This document shows positions 34,002 to 43,488 of a stretch of 64,000 nt of DNA, piece by piece. Numbering within the stretch: position 1 is the stretch's first letter; each line of letters starts with the position of its first letter. A program made the position numbers and the translations under genes. This DNA comes from Phoma sp. XZ068 (Eukaryota > Ascomycota > Dothideomycetes > Pleosporales > Didymellaceae), in contig RBKR01000011.1 in the NCBI GenBank assembly GCA_004835665.1, forward strand, positions 558,001 through 622,000, written 5' to 3'. The notes beneath the pieces were generated by a model. The model searched no databases and was not told where the DNA came from. It worked only from the letters and a program-made list of their open reading frames with translations.

Positions 34002-34999
34002 ATGTCTTCCAGCAAAGGCCAGTTCGAGCATGGTAAGTTGTTCCCGCCTCAACAGCGTATACCCTACTAAGAAAACCGCAGGCTACCAGCCAGAAGTCCA
34101 GCAGCAGAGTAGCATCCCCGGAAAAGAGTCTGAGATGGACCCTCAGCCCGAGTATGACCACCTACCCACCCCCGGTGGGGGCAAAGAGCTCTACAAAGCC
34201 GCAGGCAAGCTCAAGGGAAAGAAGGCCATCATAACTGGCGGTGACTCAGGTATCGGCCGTGCGTCTGCCATTCTCTACGCCATGGAGGGAGCCGATAGTT
34301 TTATTGCATACTTGCCCGAGGAGGAGGATGACGCACAACAGACCAAGAAGATGGTTGAGGAGAAGGGGGGCAAGTGCTACACATTTGCTACCGACTTGAA
34401 GGACCGCGCAAACTGCAAAAAGGTTATTGATGAGGCCGTCAAGCAGATGGGTGGTGTCGATATCCTCTTCAACAATGCCGCATATCAGAACATGGTCCAG
34501 GACATCAAGGACCTCGATGAGGATCAGTGGGTGCACACCTTCGACACCAACATCCACCCATACTTCTACCTCTCGAAATACGTGCTGCCTCACATGAAGC
34601 CGGGCTCGGTCATAATCAACAACGCGTCCATCAACGCATACATCGGCCGCCCTGACCTTCTTGACTACACATCCACGAAAGGTGCTATCGTTGCCTTCAC
34701 TCGCGCACTACACAACCAGTACGTCTCCAGGGGCATCCGCGTCAACGCTATCGCGCCCGGGCCCGTTTGGACACCCCTCATTCCCGCGACGATGAACAAG
34801 GAGGCTATCAAGCAGTTCACCGCTCCCATCGGGCGTCCTTCGCAGCCCAGCGAGATCGCGACTGTTGCCGTCTTCCTTGCTGCCCCTGACAGTAGCTCGA
34901 TCAGCGGACAGGTAAGGAAACAACTGGATTCTGTTAGAATGACTCGACTAACTTCTGCAGACGATCCACCCCAACGGTGGGACCGTAATTAGCGGTTAA
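34002..34999 (+). CDS. NAD(P)-dependent short-chain dehydrogenase/reductase, 299 aa
   Basis: Three exons: 34,002-34,032, 34,082-34,911 and 34,961-34,999. Both introns are 49 nt (gtaagt to cgcag, gtaagg to tgcag). The Rossmann nucleotide-binding motif is GGDSGIGRA (around residue 75), followed by the NNAA motif, a downstream Asn, the catalytic Ser (NNASINAY) and YTSTK. The last exon supplies the conserved end HPNGGTVISG. The N-terminal 55 residues are hydrophilic with Gln/Pro-rich sequence, typical of the YghA/general-stress-protein 39-like subgroup of classical SDRs. The substrate is unknown; these are often described as glucose- or aldehyde-reducing oxidoreductases induced by stress. Cytosolic. 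Confidence 0.92.
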
Positions 35000-35352
35000 G
35001 CGTGTCTGCTATGATTTCCACAACTAGTACGTCTATAAGTTAGACAGGCAGCGGTACAAACACCTAATGGTGGCACTGTTGTCGGCGGCTAGGTGGCTTC
35101 GCGCCGGAAACGTACCAGGTGCACGGATCACTTCATGAATGTATACTTAGACACGAACTTCAATAATATACAATTCACCTCGAGCCAAATAACTGCGAGC
35201 GTTGTGCTATTGCGATGAAGCCATCATTATCTCGCTGAATCATGGTCAACTAAGCCAAAACGGGGAAATTTCCGGCCGCCGGCGCCGAGCATCATCAACT
35301 GATCTCTCAGGACGAGCGTTCACGCAGCGGCACTCCTACACCGACGCACACA
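35000..35352. other. Short intergenic region
   Basis: 353 bases between the dehydrogenase stop and the Coa1 start. It contains the SDR 3' flank and the COA1 promoter with a short palindromic GC-rich run (gccgccggcgcc near 35,275). No gene. Confidence 0.5.
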
Positions 35353-36090
35353 ATGCCTCCTCTACGACCCTGGGCTGCAATCCTGCGCACACGGCCGCAA
35401 CTGCGACTGCAATATCTCCGCCGGGCATCCATCACTGCACGGCACGCCTCGTTCGAGTCAACACAACCTTCACAACCTGAACAGCCCACGGTTCCATGGA
35501 AGACACCGCACAGCATCGAGGCATGGCCGCCAGCGTACCTGATCCCGCCTCCAAAGGACGGTGAGGTCTTGCTAGAACGCAAGCCCAATCGTGCGCTTCC
35601 GCCGTACGTTCGCAATATGTGCATATTTCTAAACCACAATGGACTAACGAGCCGCAACAGCATCCCACCTCTCATATCCCCTCAGGTCCTCAAAACCTTC
35701 CCAATCTTCATCATAGCCATGACTGTCTCCGTCCTTGTCTTCTTCAACTACCAAAAGCAAGAGTCCTCTGTCGTGACCTCGACGCTCTACGCACTCCGCA
35801 CGAACCCGCTCGTGCGCGAAGAACTCGGCGACGAGATTTACTTTGCTTCCAAGTACCCGTGGATTAGCGGCGAGATCAATCAGGTGCATGGGCGCATTGA
35901 CATCAGCTTCAATGTGAAGGGAACGAAGAGGCAGGGTAATGTGAGGCTGCGGTGCAAGAGGAAGGGTAGGGGTGGGTTGTATAGCACACAGGAGTGGAGT
36001 CTGACAATGGATGACGGGAGGAAGTTTGAGTTGTATGATCCCAAGGGTGATGCTATTGACCCCTTCCAGATGCCTGTGGATGAAGATTAG
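35353..36090 (+). CDS. COA1: Cytochrome c oxidase assembly factor Coa1, about 245 aa
   Basis: Single open exon. The N-terminus is Arg-rich without acids (MPPLRPWAAILRTRPQLRLQ), a mitochondrial presequence. One membrane helix follows (about residues 115-135, TFPIFIIAMTVSVLVFFNY). The conserved Coa1 domain then carries SSVVTSTLYALRTNP, LGDEIYFASKYPWISGEINQ and HGRIDISFNVKG. Known role: an inner-membrane factor that helps the Cox1 assembly intermediate (with Shy1 and Mss51 in yeast) during complex IV biogenesis. The segment around residues 88-100 (VRNMCIFLNHNGL) could be an unrecognised intron, but its length is not a multiple of three, so the intact frame is preferred. Convergent with the next gene. 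Confidence 0.85.
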   Translation: MPPLRPWAAILRTRPQLRLQYLRRASITARHASFESTQPSQPEQPTVPWKTPHSIEAWPPAYLIPPPKDGEVLLERKPNRALPPYVRNMCIFLNHNGLTSRNSIPPLISPQVLKTFPIFIIAMTVSVLVFFNYQKQESSVVTSTLYALRTNPLVREELGDEIYFASKYPWISGEINQVHGRIDISFNVKGTKRQGNVRLRCKRKGRGGLYSTQEWSLTMDDGRKFELYDPKGDAIDPFQMPVDED

Positions 36091-36457
36091 GCCTTGGTGT
36101 TGGGATTGAGGCGGATGGACCTGGCCACGGTAACGAGTCAGGTTGCGGTGATTGGGCGACTCGGCGTGTAACCCGTGTAAATATAGCCGTACAGTACCAC
36201 CTCATGTACAACAATGTATTACTGGCCGGAGTTATGGGTAGAACGGCAATCGAACCTTGGCATGTCCTCAGATTCCATGCCTGGGAGGTATGATGGAAAT
36301 GCCAAAGATATTGAAGTTATCATTATGCACACCTAACTCCGCCCATGCCCTTGCCGTACTATGCAATGTTCGAGCTCAAATTGTACAAAAAGGAAGTGGT
36401 ATCATAAACATTCACAGTCGCTATTCCCATGCCTCATCCCTTACCTCCTCAGGGGAT
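36091..36457. other. Convergent 3' flanks
   Basis: 367 bases between COA1 and the four-helix protein gene, both ending here. No coding or repeat signal. Confidence 0.5.
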
Positions 36458-37621
36458 CTAGATCTTGTCGAAGTCCGCCTCAGGCCTCCTCACACTCGGG
36501 TGGTGTGCAAGGTTAGGCTTGACCAAGTGCGCAAATTGAGGGTTGATATTCAACGGCCCCGAGATCTCAGTCGGTACACGAGGAACCTCAGGCTCCTCTT
36601 CCCTCGCCATGCGCTGCCAGAACTTCTTTTTTGCGGGCTCACCACCGTACGTTGTGCGCGAGTAGATGGAAGATGAGGGACGGTGACCTAAGAAGCCCGG
36701 CTTGGGTGGCGAGGTGCTGTGGTACGAAGGGAGGAACGAACCTCGCACGCTCTTAAAGGCGGAGATAGGGCTGAATGCGAATGTTGAAAGTCGGTTGGTT
36801 GATTGCTGCTGGGATTCAAGCTGAGGCGAACCGCAGTCAACACGGGGTGTAGGCGCACCCATTGCGGGCGGCGTGCTCATGCGCATCGGTGGCGTGCCGT
36901 TTCGCACTGGCGGTGACTGCCCAACGTGTGTGCGGGATGAGGTGCTACCAGTGTGGTGTGTGCTGATGGTAAAGGCCTTGTGCTTGGGATCATAGTGAGA
37001 TTCAACATCAACTTCAGAGAGTGTCATAGCACCACGGGAGCGGACACGACGGGCTGTAATACCGCGCGAACGATCGCAGAAAACGTAGCTCTGTGTTTTA
37101 TCAGCGTCTACTTCTTTGGATGGTGGGTCTCGTAAGCTTACAGCAATAACGTTGAAGAAACCGATGACAATGGCAAGGATGCCAGACGCTACTAAAAGCC
37201 TCCAGAACGGTAGCGTCAAGGATTTCTGGCTTGTGGCTTCTTTGTTCATGTTACCCAACATATTGAGTCCAAGTACCATCATGGCGCAACCTAAGGTCAC
37301 GAAACCATGAGCAGGGCTGAGGAGAGGCCAGTTGCGAGCGAAAAAGTTGCGGAAGAGTGAGCACTCGGAGACAATGAGGAACAAGCCAACAACTGCTGTA
37401 ATGACATGGCTTGTCGCATCAAAGAAGAAGAACTGGAACACATTAGTCTCCCCTCATTCTTTGAACCCGAGTAAACATACCTTGGAGATGATGAAAGTCT
37501 TGACAAGCATCACAACACTGCTGGCGACCACAGAACCAAGTGCAATAATGTTCAAACCTCGCTGGATATTGAGAATGATGTATCCTGGACCGGCCAGGTG
37601 CTCTGCCGAAAGGAGTGCCAT
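36458..37621 (-). CDS. Four-helix membrane protein (DUF7598-like), 354 aa
   Basis: Three exons: 37,481-37,621, 37,142-37,432 and 36,458-37,090. The introns are 48 nt (gtatgt to tccag) and 51 nt (gtaagc to cacag); the second is a multiple of three, so it could also be retained in frame. Four hydrophobic helices occupy the first 145 residues: about 10-44, 50-72, 85-105 and 122-143. A long Ser/Pro/Thr-rich cytosolic tail with PPMRMSTPPAMGAPTP and VRGSFLPSYHSTSPPKP follows. The architecture matches fungal membrane proteins I recall as annotated with DUF7598. Location and function are unknown; the tail looks like a phosphorylation-rich scaffold. The ATG at 37,621 is the first giving a compact N-terminus. 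Confidence 0.75.
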
Positions 37622-38590
37622 TTCGTTTTTGTATGTATAGTGCTTTTCGAATATTTTCCTCGTTGATTGAGATTGTCGCGTTAACTGTCCAGCAGCCGGG
37701 AATACACGTCTAGTGTTGATGATTGGAAGTTGAGAAAGAAGGTAGAAAGTAAGTAGTGTAGAGGGGGCGAGCCCAGCGCCGTAAGGCAAAGGATCTTCTC
37801 ACTCGACAATAATATCAATAGCGGATGTTAGGAAGTGAAGAAGAAATTGGGGAGGTCTCGAGGTGAAGGGGAACCTCAGGACAAAATCCACGCTAACGGA
37901 AGGTCAATTGTGCGACCGTTGTCGCCCAATGTTGCGAACATCATCTTAGCACGGATTAAGGCGCATCGCGCTGGCATCAGTTCGACGAGGCGATCGAGTG
38001 GTCCAAATTGCATGCTACGACCTTGACTGCTTCCCAGATCAATGTGAAACAGCCCCACACCGGACATGGGCAGCCACGCAGGTCCAGTCATTCAGTCTTG
38101 GCTCCCGAGCTTGAGAGACAGTTGTTGACAAGGGCCCGTGACTGTTTGGGTGCCGACATCCAGATAGTTGAGCCTCGTTTGCTTAAGGCGGGCAGTCGTC
38201 GTAGTTATTGGTTGCGAAGGTTTCGAACCTGAAACGAGCCGCAGATCCGCGCGCGGCACGGTCGGCGGCACGGACGAGCCACATTGCGCCCGCTGTCAAG
38301 CGAACGTCCCTACGCAGATTGCTTCGAAGGCACAAGAGGCGCAGAACGCATTTCAAAGTGAGGTGCGGAGGACGCCATGAGACATGAGCGCGCCAAAAGC
38401 TGTTTCCCTGCAGAATCTTTGTTTTTACTTTTCACTCTTCTTTGAGCGGCCGCGAGGTTGTGTACCCATTTTGACAAGCCTGTGAAATTACGAGGACTAC
38501 TTTGACCATTAAAGGTTTCGGGAAGAGGCCTGTGCGCTGATCGTTGTTAAGAGACCAACGCCTTATCAACTCGAGATCCTATACTCAGGT
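37622..38590. other. Last gene-poor stretch before the AT-rich block
   Basis: About 970 bases of normal composition with only short frames. It includes the promoter of the four-helix gene. No transposon relic is recognised. The switch to AT-rich sequence occurs within a few tens of bases around 38,580-38,620. Confidence 0.5.
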
Positions 38591-38723
38591 CAAGTCCTAC
38601 ACGCCTAAAAAGAGTATAGTAATACTCTCTACTAGAATATATCTAGAGCCTAAACCAAGACCTTAAAAGCTTTATTTATCTACCTAGCTAATATATAATG
38701 TACCCCACAGGCAAGCAAGCTAC

Positions 38724-38879
38724 TATTAAGGTTATATCCTAAGCAAAGCTTGTAAATACTTCTAAGGTTAGTTCTCTAGGATAAACAGATATGCAGTAGA
38801 TTATAGAGGGTATAGATACTTAGTAAAACACTATAGCAACTATAGGTAATAATAAGTAGTATAGAGTAGACTGTCTATC
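38724..38879. repeat. Left LTR of gypsy element 2, first part
   Basis: 156 bp that align with the first 156 bp of the LTR at 53,838-54,379. Interrupted at 38,879 by element 1. Confidence 0.9.
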
Positions 38880-39363
38880 TATTAAGGTTGTAAACTAAGC
38901 AAAGCTTATAAATACTTCTAAGGTTAGTTCTCTAGGATAAGTGCTAGTATAGGAGGGGTTAGTATAGATACCTAGTAAAACACTATAATAACTATAGAGT
39001 TAATAATAAGTAGTATAGATAGTTAATCTATCTAGCTTAAGAGTTAAGTTAAGTTCTAATAACAAAGTTAATTAACAAGGTTAAATATAATACTATAAGG
39101 GCAGTGTCCCTAATTGCTATATACTAAGAAGTGTCCTATATTTCTTATAATATCCTATAAAGTTCTATAAGAGGCCCTATAGTTTCTATAAGTAATTTAT
39201 AGCTTCTATAGGATATATATATAGTATTTTATACTATCTTATACTCTTAGTATAGTTTATTTCTATAGGATTATAGGATGTTATATAGTCTGCTTAGCCC
39301 TGCGCTATTAATCTATAACTATAACTTTATTTATACTATACCTCTTCCTCTAAGATTATAACA
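38880..39363. repeat. Left LTR of gypsy element 1
   Basis: 484 bp, equal in length to the right copy. In coding orientation this is the 3' LTR. Confidence 0.92.
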
Positions 39364-39450
39364 CTATTCTCCTCCTTTATAGTTTATATCCTTATAAACT
39401 AATAAATAGTTTCTTAAAGTACCTAAGCTTAATATATAATAGGAACCTAA

Positions 39451-39955
39451 ATTAATAATATTAGATATTTTGCTATAGTTGCCTGCAAGTACTATATAAA
39501 GAAGAACTTACCTTATAAGATATCTTTATTATATAAGAAGTATAGGAATTATAAATATAATAGAATAAAGAAGTATAAGCCTATAGATTTGCCTATTCCT
39601 AACTTCTCTAAAATTAATAATAAGATATTGCGTCTAGAAGAAATAGAAGATAAGGCTACTAAAGCTAAGGAAGCTATAATAGCTACTTTATAGGCTACTT
39701 ATACTAAATTAAACTAGGTATATAAATAAAAGAAATTCTTAAAGTATTATAAATAGTAATAGTTTAATATAAGTACTTAGTTTATTAAGGATATAGAGCA
39801 CCTAGAGTAATAGAAGTTATTACTTAATAATATTACTATACTTAAGAATAGGTTAATACCTAGCTTACTTATACTAGACTAGGCAACGCATCCTCTACCT
39901 CTAGACTCTAATACTGCTAATACTAGTATAATAGCTAGTAGTAGTTTATAAGGTT
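39451..39955 (+). pseudogene. Decayed accessory ORF of gypsy element 1, antisense to pol
   Basis: On the plus strand a frame of about 168 codons runs between the left LTR and the end of pol. It is broken only by TAG, TAA and similar stops at positions that RIP explains as former Gln or Trp codons. The residues are Lys/Leu/Ile-rich, with a segment reading KYKPIDLPIPNFSKINN and a helical run KATKAKEAIIAT. Several Tyr in the first 50 residues are spaced like Cys, and TGC/TGT to TAC/TAT is a RIP change. This suggests a former Cys-rich N-terminus plus coiled coil. It is opposite in strand to gag-pol and converges with the chromodomain end. A homologous relic lies in element 3 at about 55,480-55,970. 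Function unknown. Confidence 0.55.
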
Positions 39956-41639
39956 TATTAATAGTTTCTATATATTTTCTAAGTTAGAGTATCCTAACTA
40001 CTTAACTAGGTATTTATCCTTATATCTTTTCTTTTAATATTATATTATTTTTTTAACTTTCTACTTAGTCTCTTTCTTAACCTAGTAGTAAAAGTCTTTC
40101 TAGATTAGTATATTAGGGTCTGCTAGTTCTAATAGTAATATATAGAATATAGAGTATATTCTAGTATCTTATAGTAGTTTAAGTTAATAGTTTATAAGGC
40201 TAATTTACCTAAAAATAAAAAATAGTCTAACCTTAATATAATCTAGTTTTTTTATTAGTCTTCTTATTTATAAGTTTTTTATAAGGAGATAGACTTTATT
40301 CCTTTCTTTTAGCTAAGGTGCTATTTTTCTTTTCTAATTAATATAAGAGATTACTTATTATTAAGCTTTATTAATATTTTTAAGTAATTTTTAGTATACT
40401 TCCTTTAGTCTATATACTAAGGTTATTACTAAATCTATTTAGATATTACTATTAAGAGATCTTATAAAGAGATTTAGATATCTTCTATAATTTATAAAGA
40501 ATAGTGTTATACCTGTTGCTTCTAATAATTTATTATTATATATAATCTATACTATAGGTAGTAGCAAGACCTAGTTATTTCACTCCTAGTTACTATATAT
40601 TCTTAAGTATATTTCTATTGTCTAATTTATTCTTTCTATTTATCTATCTGTTTGCAGATAATATATAGTTAATAGCTTTTTCTTAGTACTAATAGCTGCT
40701 ATAAGCATAGTCTAATAGTTTAATATAAAGAGCTTATCTCTATTACTAATAATTAATTCTAGTATACTATAGTAATAGATAATCCTATCTAGGAATACTT
40801 ATATAAGCTACTCTATAGTATAACTATATTAAAATAGTATTATTTCTACTACTTTAGTAAACCTATCTACTATAATAAAAATTAAGTTATAGATATATTC
40901 TATAATAGGGTCCTTAGAGATTAGTAGTTATATAATAAAATCTATTATAATATTTATCTATAGTACTGTTAGTAGCTCTATTACTTATATCTCTCTATAC
41001 TTTATATATATACTATATTTATTCTATTAGCAACTAATATAGTTCTTAATAAACTTAGTAACCTTATCCTTTATATAGCTAAACTTATAGTATTATCTAA
41101 TAAGTTCTATTATTTATATTATACTAGGGTGTCTATAAAGCAGGTTATTATAATAACAGCTTATAATTTTATTTTCTAATTCCTCTAGTACCTTTATAGG
41201 TATATACTATTCCTACTAAACTTATATTATATTATTAAGCTACTAAGATAGTCCTAATAACCTATCTTTATTAATTCTAAGTATAGCAAACTAGTTAATA
41301 GTTTTTTCTCTAGCTAGATTATATTATCTACTAAGTGCGTTAGCTCTACTATTATTTTTTTCTAGTATATATAGTATCTTAAACTTATTCTGTCCTAACA
41401 GCTTAGACTAGTATACTTATTATTAGTTAAGTGTTTTAGTAGTAGTAAAGTATACTAAGTTCTTATAGTCTGTATAGATAGTAAGTTCTAAACAACTTTC
41501 TATATAGATTCTCTAATATTCTAGGGCTAATATAATAGCTAGTAATTCTTTATTATATATATTATATTATTCTTCTAGTCCTAAGAACTTTCTAGAGTAG
41601 TAGGTAATTAGGTACTATTATCTATCTTATTTTTATATA

Positions 41640-41687
41640 ACGTAAACCACCACCGAGAGCGACAACCCACCGAGAGCGACAAAATCT
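41640..41687 (+). repeat. Left terminal inverted repeat of the pogo element
   Basis: 48 bp beginning acgtaaacc, preceded by the TA target site. Contains two direct copies of accgagagcgacaa. Confidence 0.96.
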
Positions 41688-41707
41688 CTTGGCACGACTA
41701 ACACTAG

Positions 41708-43408
41708 TTATGAATTATCAGATTCATCGCTATCAAACAAGGATCCTATGAACCTTGTGCTCGCATCTGATTCAGAAGTGTCTTCTGAATCCTTTTTGCA
41801 CGTACGAGCGTTGTGCCCAGTCCCTCCACAGTTCCCACAGCGCCGTAGAGCTGGTTGTGCTATTTCTTGATCACCACCACCTCGAGTCCTTTTGGACGAC
41901 AAAGCCACCACAGACGCCTCAGCAGCTACCTGCGCTGACCCTACTCCATACTCCAATGTACCCCCATGCTGAATCTGCTTCCTTTTGCGCCCTTTCCGCT
42001 TGGTCATCACTGCCAATTGCTCTTCAAGCTCAGTATTGCGGGCAGCAAGAAGCGCATTTTGATGCAGCATTAGTTCAGCTCCCTTTACAAGCTGTGAGAA
42101 GCCAGCTTGGGCAGCAACTGGTGACCGAGTAAAAGACTCGCTCACAAGCTTTGACTGAGACCCAAATTCATGCGTATTGCTTGGAGTCTTCGACTGCCAC
42201 GGGGTTGTTGGTAGTGGGGGTTGAGGCGGGGTACGCAACCGTGTCTCCAGGCGATCCAACACTACCTGCGCGTTGACAGGGACTAGTCCTGATGCCTCAA
42301 AGGCCTTTCGACAATTAGCCTGTGTGAATACGTCAAAAAACGCGTCCTTGAAGGCAGGTAGGAAGCCTTCCTTGTTGATGTGGAAGACGCGTCGGCGTGC
42401 CAAGTCTCGGACGCGTTGGGAGTACTTCCGCTTCAATGGCGAGAAGCAGACCACATCAAGTGGCTGGAGGATGTGTGATGAATGGGGAGGCATACAGAGC
42501 GTAAGGATCTTGTTCTCCAAGCAATAGTCCTTGAACTCCTGGTTAAGGTGGCTCTCGTGACCGTCCAAAATGAGCAGCCGGTATACCCCCACCTGACGCG
42601 CTGTTGTATGCGTGTCAAAGTGCTTCAACCACTCCAGGCCAAGCGCGTTGTTTGTCCATCCGTTCTCTGAGACAGAGAGCTTCCAATTACGCGGTATATC
42701 TGCCTCCTCGTACCATGCAGAGATGTGGACACGCCCTTTGTAGATGATAAATGGCGGGGTTGCGTGGCCAGCAGCGCAGATACTCTGGATGACTGTAACC
42801 CACTCGCGATCTCCTGGCTGAACGAGCTCTGGTCGAGTACGTCTATCAGAGCCTGTGACGACCTTCATGGACCCAATGACGCCCATCTGGAAGCCAGTCT
42901 CGTCAAAGTTGTGCACGTCGTCGTCATGGACGCCGTACTTGGCTTTGGTATCCTCTACCAACTTGAACCACGCGCCAATGACCTCAGGATCTTCCTGCAT
43001 TATCCTCTGCCTATCCTTTGCTCGATTGAACGCCATCTTGAGCCTATCTGAGCGCGTCACAAAGCGCGCAGCCCAGTGCTTGCCAACTGGCTTTCCATCA
43101 CGCACACCCAACAGTTTATCAGCCATATCTGCCACCTCACACAGCCGGGGCGCAAAGCCTCGCGCGTCAAGGTCAAGTATGTATTGGATAATCGTCTCTT
43201 CCTCTATTGCAGTAAGCTTGAGGCAGTTCACGCGTGTTTCGAGTCGAAATGGTATTCCCTTGGCACGTTTAGATAGGGTATGATGATTAACGTTGAATGC
43301 TGCAGCAGCGCGTCGCAGGCTTGGAAATTCATCTGAACGATAGGCTAGAAGGGCAAGCTGGACCCTACCTTCGTCTTGTTGATATTGCGCGTTGTGTTGT
43401 TGAGACAT
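41708..43408 (-). CDS. DDE transposase of pogo/Fot1 type with C-terminal zinc knuckle, 566 aa
   Basis: Uninterrupted frame from ATG (43,408) to stop. Residues about 12-50 form a psq-type helix-turn-helix (FPSLRRAAAAFNVNHHTLSK) and about 62-130 a CENP-B-type DNA-binding region. The DDE domain has D169 (HNFDETGFQMG), D282 (LLILDGHESH) and D318 (PHSSHILQPLDVV). The last two are separated by 35 residues, the DD35D spacing of the group. The C-terminal region carries a CCHC knuckle, CGNCGGTGHNARTC (about 530-543), and an acidic Ser/Asp-rich end. The enzyme would bind the terminal repeats and cut and paste the element into TA sites. All catalytic residues are present. Confidence 0.95.
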   Translation of the reverse strand: MSQQHNAQYQQDEGRVQLALLAYRSDEFPSLRRAAAAFNVNHHTLSKRAKGIPFRLETRVNCLKLTAIEEETIIQYILDLDARGFAPRLCEVADMADKLLGVRDGKPVGKHWAARFVTRSDRLKMAFNRAKDRQRIMQEDPEVIGAWFKLVEDTKAKYGVHDDDVHNFDETGFQMGVIGSMKVVTGSDRRTRPELVQPGDREWVTVIQSICAAGHATPPFIIYKGRVHISAWYEEADIPRNWKLSVSENGWTNNALGLEWLKHFDTHTTARQVGVYRLLILDGHESHLNQEFKDYCLENKILTLCMPPHSSHILQPLDVVCFSPLKRKYSQRVRDLARRRVFHINKEGFLPAFKDAFFDVFTQANCRKAFEASGLVPVNAQVVLDRLETRLRTPPQPPLPTTPWQSKTPSNTHEFGSQSKLVSESFTRSPVAAQAGFSQLVKGAELMLHQNALLAARNTELEEQLAVMTKRKGRKRKQIQHGGTLEYGVGSAQVAAEASVVALSSKRTRGGGDQEIAQPALRRCGNCGGTGHNARTCKKDSEDTSESDASTRFIGSLFDSDESDNS

Positions 43409-43440
43409 GTTAGGATGAAAGGAGGAGGAGTGGTCTTGGC

Positions 43441-43488
43441 AGATTTTGTCGCTCTCGGTGGGTTGTCGCTCTCGGTGGTGGTTTACGT
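43441..43488 (-). repeat. Right terminal inverted repeat of the pogo element
   Basis: Exact reverse complement of the left 48 bp, followed by TA. Confidence 0.96.

Larger units (their letters stand above)
41640..43488 (-). mobile_element. Pogo/Fot1-type DNA transposon, apparently intact
   Basis: A 1,849-bp element flanked by the TA duplication (41,638-41,639 and 43,489-43,490). Its 48-bp terminal inverted repeats are identical (41,640-41,687 and 43,441-43,488). Each terminal repeat contains the word accgagagcgacaa twice, probably transposase-binding sites. Base composition is balanced and there is no sign of RIP, in sharp contrast to the surrounding gypsy DNA. It encodes one long transposase. 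It could be able to move, but activity is not shown by sequence alone. Confidence 0.96.

Noticed and set aside
38195..38240. tRNA-like T-loop (ggtttcgaacc)
   Set aside because: No clover-leaf, acceptor stem or A-box could be formed around it.
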